Shown: positions 17,555-27,809 of the stretch, one piece after another
How positions within the stretch are numbered: the first letter of the stretch is position 1
Layout of the letters: each line of letters opens with the position of its first letter
Assembly (NCBI GenBank): GCA_035464655.1
Contig: DATHRZ010000063.1
Coordinates: 1-64,000 of the forward strand
Length of the DNA: 64,000 bases
Origin: JARFPW01 sp035464655
GTDB taxonomy: Bacteria > Gemmatimonadota > Gemmatimonadetes > Palauibacterales > Palauibacteraceae
Direction of reading: 5' to 3'
The notes under the pieces: model-generated
What the model saw: the letters and a program-made list of their open reading frames with translations, nothing else
What the model was told of the DNA's origin: nothing
Database searches by the model: none
Position numbers and translations under genes: made by a program

Positions 17555-18703
17555 TTACGCTTCGGATTTCATGATCTCGTCCAGCCGGCACGATCCGTCG
17601 GCCACCGCCTCGACCACGTCGGGCAGCAGCCGGTGCTCCTGTTCGAGCACGCGGGCCGCGAGGCGCGCCGCGTCGTCGCCCGGCCGCACCGGTACCCGGC
17701 GCTGCGCGACGATCGGACCACGGTCGTACTCTTCATCCACAAGGTGAACCGTAACGCCCGTCTCCGACACACCCGCCTCGAGAACCGCCTCGTGCACGCG
17801 GCGCCCGTACATCCCCTCGCCGCCGAATGCCGGCAGCAGCGCAGGATGGATGTTGAGCATCCGCCCGCGCCAGTCGCGCACCACGGCGGGGGGCACGAGG
17901 CGCAGGTAACCGGCGAGCACGACGAGATCGGCGTCGAACCCGCGCAGCAGCGAGCGGAGCTCGTCGGCCTCCGACGCGTCGTCGGCATCGTCGGCGCGCG
18001 GCGCCTGGAGGACGGCGGTCGGGATGCCCGCCGCGGCGGCCCGCTCGAGCGCCCGGATGCCCGGCCGGCTCCCGATCACCCCCGCGATCTCGACCCGCGC
18101 GTCGTCCGCGAACCGGTCGATCAGCGCCTGGAGGTTGGAGCCCGAGCCCGAAGCGAGCACGACGACGCGGAGCGGGCCGAGGATCCGGTCGACGGCCCGG
18201 GCCAGCGAGTCGGCGCGCGGGATGTCGGCCGGCGCATCGGGGTCGAACGCTCCGTCGGCGGCCGCGACCAGCACGGCGCGTCCGCCCCAGCGGCGGGCCG
18301 GCGCGACATCGCGCCCCCGGTCGCCCACGAACCACGAGGCCGCCGGGTCGAGATCGTGCTCTTCGATCGCCCGCTCGAACAGCTCGGTGCCCGGCTTCCG
18401 GCACTGGCAGGCGTGGACTGTCGGGTCGTGCGGGCAGAAGTAGACGGCGTCGAGGCGGGCGCCCGCCTCCGCCAGGCGGCGTTCGATCTCGGCCTGCACG
18501 GCGTGGAAATCGGCCTCGGAGTAGTAGCCGCGGCCGATACCGGACTGGTTCGTGATCATGATCACGGGCAGGCCCGCCTCGTTGAGCCGGACGATCGCCT
18601 CGCCGGCGCCCGGCAGCAGGCGCACGTCGTCGGGCGAACCCAGGTAACCGGGGTCGGCGATCACCGTTCCGTCGCGGTCGAGGAAGACGGCGGGTCGGCT
18701 CAC
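17555..18703 (-). CDS. purN: Fusion protein: GmhB-like heptose-bisphosphate phosphatase (HAD) + phosphoribosylglycinamide formyltransferase PurN
   Basis: This single open frame of 382 residues starts at a GTG overlapping the selA stop (GTGA). Residues 1-~172 are a histidinol-phosphatase/GmhB-type HAD domain: FLDRDGTV (nucleophile D9 and acid D11), MITNQSGIGRG, a zinc-binding set C90, H92, C99, C101 and VGDRGRDV. Residues ~178-382 are PurN: VVLASGSGSNLQALID for phosphate binding, NIHPALLP with N284 and H286, and the catalytic Asp in DEEYDRGP (D327). PurN adds the first formyl group in purine synthesis; GmhB-type enzymes act in ADP-heptose synthesis for lipopolysaccharide. All key residues of both are present and no stop lies between, so both activities could be functional. 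Confidence 0.9.
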   Translation of the reverse strand: MSRPAVFLDRDGTVIADPGYLGSPDDVRLLPGAGEAIVRLNEAGLPVIMITNQSGIGRGYYSEADFHAVQAEIERRLAEAGARLDAVYFCPHDPTVHACQCRKPGTELFERAIEEHDLDPAASWFVGDRGRDVAPARRWGGRAVLVAAADGAFDPDAPADIPRADSLARAVDRILGPLRVVVLASGSGSNLQALIDRFADDARVEIAGVIGSRPGIRALERAAAAGIPTAVLQAPRADDADDASEADELRSLLRGFDADLVVLAGYLRLVPPAVVRDWRGRMLNIHPALLPAFGGEGMYGRRVHEAVLEAGVSETGVTVHLVDEEYDRGPIVAQRRVPVRPGDDAARLAARVLEQEHRLLPDVVEAVADGSCRLDEIMKSEA

Positions 18704-20094
18704 GCGTCCCCGTCGCGCGCAACCGCTTCGAGGGCTTCGGCGACGCGGGCGGCGGCGAGCTCGGCGTCGCCGCACTCGAGGCAACGGAAGTCGACCACGA
18801 AGCGGCCGTCTTCGACCCGCCCGACCAGGGGCGGCCGGCCGGCGCGGCACAGGGCATCGATGCGGGATGCCGGCCCGTCGACGGCCCAGCCGGCCGACTC
18901 GATCTCCTGCTCGGGCGCCGAGCCCGCGCCCACGAGCGCGGCGAGCGGCACGACCTCGATGCGCTCGCGCACGCCCGGGGCGAGCATGTCGCGCGCCAGG
19001 CTCGCCCGCTCGCGCACGGCGGACGCCGGTTCGGTGAGGCGGCGCACGGCAGGCAGGCGCTCGCGGGCGAGCTCGGGATCGAGCCAGGCGCGCAGCGTCG
19101 CCTCGAGCGCCACCAGGGTCAGCTTGTCGACCCGGAAAGCGCGCAGCAGCGGATTGCGCCGCAGGCGGGCGAGCGCGTCGGCGCGCCCGTGGATGATTCC
19201 TGCCTGCGGGCCGCCGAACAGCTTGTCGCCGCTCCACGACACGACGTCGGCGGCGCGCGCCTCGGGGCCCGAGGGCGCGGGGCCCGCCAGGCGCCCGGGC
19301 AGCACGCCCGCCGGGGCCGCCGAGCCGAGATCCCAGGCGACGGGCACGTCCGCCTCGCGCCCGAGGGCCGCCAGCTCTTCGACGCCGGCGCTCTCGGTGA
19401 ACCCCTCGATGCGGAAATTCGCCGGGTGCACCTTGAGCAGCAGCCCGGTGCGTTCGCTCAGAGCGGCCCGGTAGTCGGCGATGCGCGTGCGGTTCGTCGC
19501 CCCCACCTCCACGAGCCGGGCGCCGGCCCGCTCGATCATCTCGGGGATGCGGAACGAGCCGCCGATCTCGACGAGCTCGCCGCGCGACACGAGCACGTCG
19601 CGGCCGCGCGCGAACTCGTTGACGATCAGCACGACGGCCGCCGCGTTGTTGTTCACCACGACGGCGTCCTCGGCGCCCACCACGCGCCGCAGCAGCGCCG
19701 CGCAGTGATCGTACCGGTCGCCGCGCCGGCCCGCCTCGACGTCGTACTCGAGGTTCGAGTAGCCGGTGGCGAGGTCTGCGATCGCCTCGGCGGCCTCGTC
19801 GGACAGCGGCGCCCGTCCGAGGTTCGTGTGCAGCACGACGCCCGTTCCGTTCAGCACCCGGTGCAGGCCGGGCCGCGACTCGCGCTCGAGGCGCTTCAGG
19901 GCGCGGGCGAAGAGGGCGGTTTCGTCGGGCGCGGGTGCGGCCGAAGTCGCCGCCTCGCGAATCTCGTCGAGCACGGCGCGGACGGCGGTGGCCACGGGCT
20001 CGCGGCCCCAGCGCGCCGCGGCGTCCTCGGCCTCAGGACGCGACAGCAGACGATCGACGGACGGGAGCGCCCGCCGCGGGTCGCTCGGGCTCAC
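18700..20094 (-). CDS. selA: L-seryl-tRNA(Sec) selenium transferase
   Basis: The 464-residue PLP enzyme has the normal SelA length. It has an N-terminal LPSVDRLL segment, the VLNGTGVVLHTNLGRAPLS region and the PLP-binding lysine K291 in SWSGDKLFGGPQAGII. It makes selenocysteinyl-tRNA from seryl-tRNA(Sec) and selenophosphate. Translation likely starts at the GTG at 20094, which overlaps the TGA of the upstream lipoprotein gene. The neighbours are a lipoprotein and purine genes; selB, selC and selD are not in the window, so the rest of the machinery must be elsewhere if this gene is functional. It could serve a selenoprotein outside this region. Confidence 0.93.
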   Translation of the reverse strand: MSPSDPRRALPSVDRLLSRPEAEDAAARWGREPVATAVRAVLDEIREAATSAAPAPDETALFARALKRLERESRPGLHRVLNGTGVVLHTNLGRAPLSDEAAEAIADLATGYSNLEYDVEAGRRGDRYDHCAALLRRVVGAEDAVVVNNNAAAVVLIVNEFARGRDVLVSRGELVEIGGSFRIPEMIERAGARLVEVGATNRTRIADYRAALSERTGLLLKVHPANFRIEGFTESAGVEELAALGREADVPVAWDLGSAAPAGVLPGRLAGPAPSGPEARAADVVSWSGDKLFGGPQAGIIHGRADALARLRRNPLLRAFRVDKLTLVALEATLRAWLDPELARERLPAVRRLTEPASAVRERASLARDMLAPGVRERIEVVPLAALVGAGSAPEQEIESAGWAVDGPASRIDALCRAGRPPLVGRVEDGRFVVDFRCLECGDAELAAARVAEALEAVARDGDA

Positions 20095-21317
20095 GGCTCG
20101 GCGTCCGGCTCGCCTTCGGCGTCCGGCTCGCCCTCATCCTCCGGCTCCGCTTCCGGTTCCGGCGGCGGCTCGTAGGCGAAGGGCACCGATCCCCCGCCCC
20201 GCAACGCGCGCAGGTTCGCGACGCCGTCGATCTCCACCTCGTACCCACCGGCAGTGAGCGGCTCGGCCAGGCGCAGGGTCAGGTAGTCGGGGGCCGGATC
20301 GAAGCCGATGGGGTCGGGCACCTCGGGGGCGGCCGGTTCTTCGGGGACGACGATTTCCTCGGGCTCGGCCACCCCGTCCTCGGCGGCGCCGTCCGCCTCG
20401 TCTTCCGGCTCGACGGGCGCTTCGATCTCGGGCGGCGGCAGCAAGCCCACGGCGAACTCCGCCACCTCGCGCGCCCGCCCGGTAAGGGTATCACGCACGG
20501 TGAGCGTCACCTCCGCCAGGTCAGCCTCGGGATCGAGCGGATCGTCGAACTCGAGCCGCAGGGTGACGCTGTCGCGCGCCGAGGCGGCGGCGAGCACGGG
20601 GGGCGTCGTGTCGGCCGGCAGGACGATGATCTGCAGCTCGGCCGAGCTTGCTTCTTCGTCCAGGGCGAACGCCGCCGTGCCCCCGGGCTCGAACTCGGCG
20701 TCGTAGGTGAAGTTGCGATTCTGATCCTGGAAGCCCACGGCCTCGTACGCGCCGCGCGGGAGGCCCGGCAGCCGAAACGTCCCGCCCGTGTCGCTGACCG
20801 CCGTGTACGGGATGGAGTCCGCTCCGAGGAACAGCAGGCGCATGTCGCGGACCCCGCGCGCCGTCACCCGGTCGATCACCCGGCCGCTCACCTCGGTCTC
20901 GGGCACCGCGCCGCCGGTCGAGAACAGCCATTCGACGGGCTTCGTCGCGCGGTTTCGCAGCAGGTCGGTCACGCCGGTCGGAAGTCGAATGTAGTAGACG
21001 ACGCTGTCCCGCCAGCCGTCTTCGGGCCGTACCTCGAGGCTGCTGCGGCCGGCCTTGGTCTCGTAGCGGCCGGCGGGCGAGCCGACGATGTCGCGTCCCA
21101 GGTTCTGCGGATTCAACAGGGGCTCGTTGAACTTCACGCGCGCGAAGCCGTCGAATCCCGGCACGTCGGCGCGGAAGTCGGGCCGAAGCTCCTGGATGCG
21201 CGGCGGCATGTTGTCGGGGCGGGTTCCGGGAGGAAACTCCGAGCGCGCGCACGACGCGAGCGGCACGAGGACGAATGCGAAGACGAGGGCGGCGAGAATC
21301 CGTCCCGGCCGTCTCAT
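20091..21317 (-). CDS. Ig-like (SbsA-type) domain lipoprotein with CarboxypepD_reg-like insert
   Basis: This 408-residue protein starts at the ATG at 21317. Its signal runs MRRPGRILAALVF and ends VPLASC, a lipobox with a predicted lipidated cysteine. The first part (RPDNMPPRIQELRPDF to EWLFSTGG) is an SbsA-like Ig domain, where a phrase like FNEPL and later WLFSTG are typical. Then GTFRLPGLPRGAYEAVGFQD is a carboxypeptidase regulatory-like beta-sandwich. The C-terminal half is very acidic, rich in Glu-Pro-Ala repeats, and ends in repeated EGEPDAE units. It is probably an outer-membrane or periplasmic anchored protein; function unknown. It starts 7 bases after valS ends and overlaps selA by 4 bases. 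Confidence 0.8.
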   Translation of the reverse strand: MRRPGRILAALVFAFVLVPLASCARSEFPPGTRPDNMPPRIQELRPDFRADVPGFDGFARVKFNEPLLNPQNLGRDIVGSPAGRYETKAGRSSLEVRPEDGWRDSVVYYIRLPTGVTDLLRNRATKPVEWLFSTGGAVPETEVSGRVIDRVTARGVRDMRLLFLGADSIPYTAVSDTGGTFRLPGLPRGAYEAVGFQDQNRNFTYDAEFEPGGTAAFALDEEASSAELQIIVLPADTTPPVLAAASARDSVTLRLEFDDPLDPEADLAEVTLTVRDTLTGRAREVAEFAVGLLPPPEIEAPVEPEDEADGAAEDGVAEPEEIVVPEEPAAPEVPDPIGFDPAPDYLTLRLAEPLTAGGYEVEIDGVANLRALRGGGSVPFAYEPPPEPEAEPEDEGEPDAEGEPDAEP

Positions 21318-21324
21318 CGATTCG

Positions 21325-24063
<2,739 letters not shown>

Positions 24064-24070
24064 CGGTATC

Positions 24071-24100
24071 TGCGTAGCTCTGCGTAGGTCTGCGTATTCT
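24071..24100 (+). repeat. Three tandem 10-bp units in the valS leader
   Basis: Units TGCGTAGCTC, TGCGTAGGTC and TGCGTATTCT run head to tail, 7 bases upstream of the valS start codon. They replace the expected ribosome site on the minus strand. Their role, if any, is unknown; they may be slippage products. Confidence 0.75.
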
Positions 24101-24350
24101 GCATGGTGCGGGACTCGCCAATGGCCCGACAGTTTAACGGACGGTGTGGCGAGGGGCGAGACGGGCCCCGGGGGGGGGAGACGTCGCGTCGTGATCCGGA
24201 ATCGTGATGAAATGGGGGCGCACCCTCTAACCGTACACATGTACAACTAGAAAGAACCGTAGGGACACCACGCCGTTACTCCATTCGGTGCGGATTCGTT
24301 CGAGGCGACCAGTTCGGGCTCCGCGGCGCCGGGAAGCGCCCCGATTCGAC

Positions 24351-24431
24351 GGAGAGCCGGGCATCCCGGCGCGAGCATTGAGCCGCGCCGTCCAGCGGCT
24401 CGCTGGCTCGCAGAGGGATGCCCGCCTCTCC
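24351..24431. repeat. Nested inverted repeat downstream of the TonB-like gene
   Basis: The outer arms 24351-24367 and 24415-24431 are 17 bases each and pair with one mismatch (GGAGAGCCGGGCATCCC). Inside is a second stem, GAGCCGC paired with GCGGCTC (24380-24401). It lies 15 bases past the stop of the minus-strand gene. It could end or stabilise that transcript, but it has no following T-run, so a standard intrinsic terminator is not supported. Confidence 0.7.
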
Positions 24432-24445
24432 GGACCGACGAATCG

Positions 24446-25351
24446 CTACCCGTCTCCTTCCGATGCCGAATCCTGCGCCGCCTCGAGCGAGTCCCGCAGC
24501 CGCCGCTCGAGCTCCTCCTTCGTGCGCTCCCGCATCTGGCGGGCGCGCTCCTCGCGGATGTCGTCGGCCTCGTCGATCATGTCGTCATACTGGATCTGGA
24601 GCCGGTCGCGAAGCTCCTGGCGGCTCTCGCGGCCGCGGGGGCCCTGCTCCTGGAACAGGGAGCGCAGGTCGATCGGAATCACCATCCCGTCAATGTAAAT
24701 CCCCTCCTGCGTGACGCCCCACTCCTCGCCCTCCTCGCCCGTCAGCCACTCCGTCGCCCGGCGGCGCTGCTCCTCCGTCAGGTTCAGGCTGTCGAGCATC
24801 ATCCCGAGACGGGCCCGAATCTCGCCTTCGTAGGCGGCATACGGATTCTCCGCCAGGTACTCCGGAATCTCGTCGTCCGCGTACTCCGGCCACAGCCGCT
24901 CGTCACCCTCTTTCGGCTGGAGGATTTCGGCGTTGGTCAGGAAGCCGTCGTCGGCGTCGACGTCGTCGGCCTGCCCCTCGTCGGCCACGACGGGCGGGCC
25001 CTCGACGGGCGGCTCCGGACGGGGCTCCTCGGGCTGCACCTCTGCCTCGGCCTCGTCGGGCGGGGGCTGCATCGCCTCCGGTTCGGGTTCCTCGGACGCC
25101 GGGATCACGCGGCCGATTTCGAGCGCGACGGGTCCCTGGAGCTGGACGATCGGCAGAGGGGTCGAGGGTGGCGGTTCCGGCGCGTCGATGCGCAGGCTCC
25201 GGCCGACCACGAGCAGGAGCACGATGTGAAACGCCAGCGACGCGGCCAGGCCGAGCCGCACCGCCCGGTCGTAGCCGCGGCGGCGCTCCGACAGCGCGCC
25301 GGGGCGCGGCGCCTCGGGCTCGGGCACGGAACGGCTGTCGTCGGGCGTCAC
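24446..25351 (-). CDS. TonB-like single-pass membrane protein without a TonB C-terminal domain, function unknown
   Basis: The 301-residue protein has a cytoplasmic basic N-terminus (ERRRGYDRAVRL), one membrane helix (about residues 31-50) and a Pro/Glu-rich spacer reminiscent of TonB (PEPPPSTPLPI, EEPRPEPPVEGP). The C-terminal 130 residues are instead highly charged and helical, with WPEYADDEIPEYLAENPYAA and repeated EE/RR segments up to the end. The terminal (about 90-residue) TonB fold is not recognisable. It might still link an inner-membrane motor to a periplasmic target, but no ExbB/ExbD is nearby. Its start overlaps the aminotransferase gene by 4 bases and it is the last gene of the chain. 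Confidence 0.55.
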   Translation of the reverse strand: MTPDDSRSVPEPEAPRPGALSERRRGYDRAVRLGLAASLAFHIVLLLVVGRSLRIDAPEPPPSTPLPIVQLQGPVALEIGRVIPASEEPEPEAMQPPPDEAEAEVQPEEPRPEPPVEGPPVVADEGQADDVDADDGFLTNAEILQPKEGDERLWPEYADDEIPEYLAENPYAAYEGEIRARLGMMLDSLNLTEEQRRRATEWLTGEEGEEWGVTQEGIYIDGMVIPIDLRSLFQEQGPRGRESRQELRDRLQIQYDDMIDEADDIREERARQMRERTKEELERRLRDSLEAAQDSASEGDG

Positions 25352-26514
25352 GCGGAGGGCTCCAGGGCGCCGAACCGCTCGAGGCGGGCGGCGAGCTCGG
25401 CGTAGCGCTCGGTGGGCAGCGTGAGCGAGGCGCGCAGGAAACCCTCACCCCCGGCGCCCAGCGCGGCGCCCGGCATCAGCACCACGGCCTCGCGCTCGAG
25501 CAGCTCGCGGCACCAGGCGTGCGAGTCGCCGCCCGGCACGGGCATCCACAGGTAGAGCGTGGCGGCCGGCGCCTCGAGGGTGAAACCGGCCGAACGGAAG
25601 GCGCCGACGGCGGCGTCGCGGCGCTCTTCGAGCCACGCCACGTTGCGGCGGATGAACGTTTCGGCGTCGTCGAGAGTCGCGGCACCGGCCGCCTGGAGCG
25701 CGAGGAACGAACCCGTGTCGAAGAACGTCTTCACGCGCTTGAGGGCGCCCACCACGTCCGCTCCACCCGCCACCCAGCCGAGCCGCCAGCCCGTCATGTT
25801 GAACGTCTTCGAGAACGAGTGGAACTCGAGCCCGATCTCGCGGCCACCTTCGATCTCGAACAGGCCCGGGGCCCGCCAGCCGCCGAACGTGAGCTCGGAG
25901 TAGGCGTTGTCGTACACGAGCCGGGCACCGCGCTCGCGGCACGCTTCGACCACGTCGCGCAGGTAGGCGGCGTCGGCGACGGCGGCCGTCGGATTGTTCG
26001 GATAGTTCAGGTAGACGAGCTTCAGCCGGCCCGGCGCTTCGCGGATTCGCTCGGGCGGCACGAGAAAGCCGTTCTCGGGCCTGAGCGGCACGCGCTCGAT
26101 GTGGGCGCCGGCGAAGAACGCCCCGCCGAAGTAGGGCGCATAGCCCGGATCGGGGATCAGCACCGTGTCGCCCGGATCGAGCAGCGCGAAGGCCGTCAGC
26201 GCGATCGCCTCCTTGCTGCCGATGACCGGGAGCACCTCGTCCCACGGGTCGACGGCCGCGCCGAACCGACGCTCCATGAACGCAGCCACCGACTCGCGGA
26301 ACGCCGGCAGCCCGCGCTGGAACGCGTAGCCGTGGTGTGCCGGGTCGCCGGCCGCCCGCCGCAGCGTTTCGACGGCGACCTCGGGCACGGGCAGCCCCGA
26401 GTCGCCGGCGCCCAGGTCGAGCACGTCGCGCCCCTCGGCCGCCAGTCGCGCCCGGATTTCGGGCACGTCCTGGAGCGGATAGGGCGGAAGCCGGCCGAGC
26501 CGCTCGGAGCTCAC
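25348..26514 (-). CDS. PLP-dependent aminotransferase, class I/II (LL-diaminopimelate aminotransferase-like)
   Basis: The 388-residue fold type I enzyme has the conserved YLNYPNNPTAAVAD, VYDNAYSELTF and the PLP-lysine motif SFSKTFNMTGWRLGW. The substrate arginine is likely in the final domain (FLRASLTLP). Proteins of this group include LL-diaminopimelate aminotransferase, DapC-type and other aspartate/alanine-family enzymes; sequence alone does not fix the substrate. A role in lysine or cell-wall precursor supply is plausible but unproved. It starts at a GTG overlapping the TGA of the preceding gene and overlaps the next by 4 bases. Confidence 0.85.
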   Translation of the reverse strand: MSSERLGRLPPYPLQDVPEIRARLAAEGRDVLDLGAGDSGLPVPEVAVETLRRAAGDPAHHGYAFQRGLPAFRESVAAFMERRFGAAVDPWDEVLPVIGSKEAIALTAFALLDPGDTVLIPDPGYAPYFGGAFFAGAHIERVPLRPENGFLVPPERIREAPGRLKLVYLNYPNNPTAAVADAAYLRDVVEACRERGARLVYDNAYSELTFGGWRAPGLFEIEGGREIGLEFHSFSKTFNMTGWRLGWVAGGADVVGALKRVKTFFDTGSFLALQAAGAATLDDAETFIRRNVAWLEERRDAAVGAFRSAGFTLEAPAATLYLWMPVPGGDSHAWCRELLEREAVVLMPGAALGAGGEGFLRASLTLPTERYAELAARLERFGALEPSA

Positions 26515-27809
26515 GTCTTCAGCTCCTTCTTCTTGGCGGCGGGATAGAGGACGTTGTTCAGGATCAATCGGTACCCGGGCGAATGCCGTTTGAGTTCGAG
26601 GTCGGTGTCGGGATCGCCGATCAGGTGTTGCGGATCTTCCGGATCGTGCCCGCCGAGAAAGGTGAAGCTACCCTGCCCGAAACTCCCGTGCAGGTACTTC
26701 ACGGCGTCGAGGTTCGAGTTCTCGGCCAGGGCGACCACCCCGTCCTTCACGACCGGCGACGCGAAGCTCGTCGTCAGCCCGTAAAAATCGGGCAGCACGC
26801 GTTCGTGCGACTGCGTGAGCATCGTCGGCACCGGATCGATCTTCGCGCTGAACTCGAACAGCGTGAAGCTGCCGAGCGGCTTGCGCCACGGCGTGTTCAC
26901 CTGGTGCCCGTCGATGTCGCTGAACGCAGAGAGCGACGGGTCCAGGACGATCGTCGCGTTCTCGAACGCGAGCGCGTTCGCCCACGCCATGCGCGACGTG
27001 GCGTCGGGATCGGGCGGCGTGCCGTCGGCAAAGGCGGCCGCGATGTCGACGCCGACGGCCGCCAGGGCCAGGTCGAGCGTTTCGGTGGCCGTGCACATGG
27101 CGAACAGGAAGCCGCCCTGGTCGACGTAATCGCGGATCCTGTGCGCCACGGCCTTCTTGAGCGCGGGTACGTCTGGGTGTCCGAACCGACTGGCAACAGA
27201 CTGGTTACGTGCTACTTCCTCATGTAACCAGTCAGACCGCGAGTAGTTCAGGTAGAACTTCGAGTACTGGCCGGTGAAGTCCTCGTGGTGCAGGTGCAGC
27301 CAGTCGTAGTCGGGCAGGCGCCCCTCGAGCACCTCGGGGTCCCACACTTCGTCGTACGGGATGCCCGCGTACTCGAGCGCCATCGTCACGGCGTCGTCCC
27401 ACGGCGATGCGTTGGGCGGCGTGTAGATGGCGATCTTCGGCGCCTTGTCGAGCGGCACCGCTTCCATGTTCCCTTCGGCGATATCGCCCCGCAGCACGGC
27501 CAGGTCGGCGCCCGACAGGGGCTGCACGGTCACGCCGAGCAGCGCCGCCTGCTCGACCACCCGGCGCTGGTCCGGCAGCAGGAACGAGCCGTCGCGGTAG
27601 TTGAGCAGCCACTCGGCGCTCTCGCCCTGCTCGATCGCCCAGTAGGCGAGGCCGTAGGCGCGCAGGTGGTTCTCCTGCGCCTCGTCCATCGGCACGAGCA
27701 GCGACTGCGCGGACGCCGGCGCCGGGACGCCGACGACGACCGCGGCGGCAACGCCGAGCACGACCGCCAGGCCCGGCTTCGCCGCCCGCCCGGGCACGGC
27801 GCGGCTCAC
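26511..27809 (-). CDS. Periplasmic protein of the so-called 'asparagine synthetase B' family, function unknown
   Basis: The 432-residue protein has a signal peptide (SRAVPGRAAKPG, then a hydrophobic stretch ending APASAQ). The mature part begins SLLVPMDEAQENHLRAYGL and WLLNYRDGSFLLP, a start seen in proteins sometimes annotated as asparagine synthetase B. I see neither the N-terminal glutaminase cysteine nor a PP-loop synthetase, so that name should not be taken as function. The middle part, IAIYTPPNASPWDD to YDWLHLHHEDFTG and VDQGGFLFAMCTATETLD, resembles the fold of class I glutamine amidotransferases or ThuA-like proteins. A GTG start overlaps the preceding stop (GTGA), and the gene is coupled to the TPR and aminotransferase genes. 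Confidence 0.7.
   Translation of the reverse strand: MSRAVPGRAAKPGLAVVLGVAAAVVVGVPAPASAQSLLVPMDEAQENHLRAYGLAYWAIEQGESAEWLLNYRDGSFLLPDQRRVVEQAALLGVTVQPLSGADLAVLRGDIAEGNMEAVPLDKAPKIAIYTPPNASPWDDAVTMALEYAGIPYDEVWDPEVLEGRLPDYDWLHLHHEDFTGQYSKFYLNYSRSDWLHEEVARNQSVASRFGHPDVPALKKAVAHRIRDYVDQGGFLFAMCTATETLDLALAAVGVDIAAAFADGTPPDPDATSRMAWANALAFENATIVLDPSLSAFSDIDGHQVNTPWRKPLGSFTLFEFSAKIDPVPTMLTQSHERVLPDFYGLTTSFASPVVKDGVVALAENSNLDAVKYLHGSFGQGSFTFLGGHDPEDPQHLIGDPDTDLELKRHSPGYRLILNNVLYPAAKKKELKT

Larger units (their letters stand above)
24064..24445. other. 382-base gap between the TonB-like gene and valS
   Basis: Both flanking genes are on the minus strand. The gap holds the valS leader repeat (24071-24100), a G-rich run at 24167-24179 and a strong nested palindrome at 24351-24431. 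I found no open frame with domain character, no tRNA fold and no convincing promoter hexamers, although the valS promoter should be here. Confidence 0.6.

Noticed and set aside
16805..19474. Long plus-strand open frames antisense to purH, purN and selA (and similar ones opposite valS, clpB, proS and pnp)
   Set aside because: They are Arg/His-rich mirror images of high-GC genes on the other strand and have no domain or ribosome site.
24232..24243. GTACACATGTAC as an operator palindrome
   Set aside because: It is not a true palindrome (its reverse complement is GTACATGTGTAC) and no repeat is seen around it.
24064..24445. A possible tRNA-Sec or T-box leader upstream of valS
   Set aside because: No 3-arm tRNA fold, CCA end, or T-box (TGGN) sequence was found; the gap holds only repeats and one hairpin.
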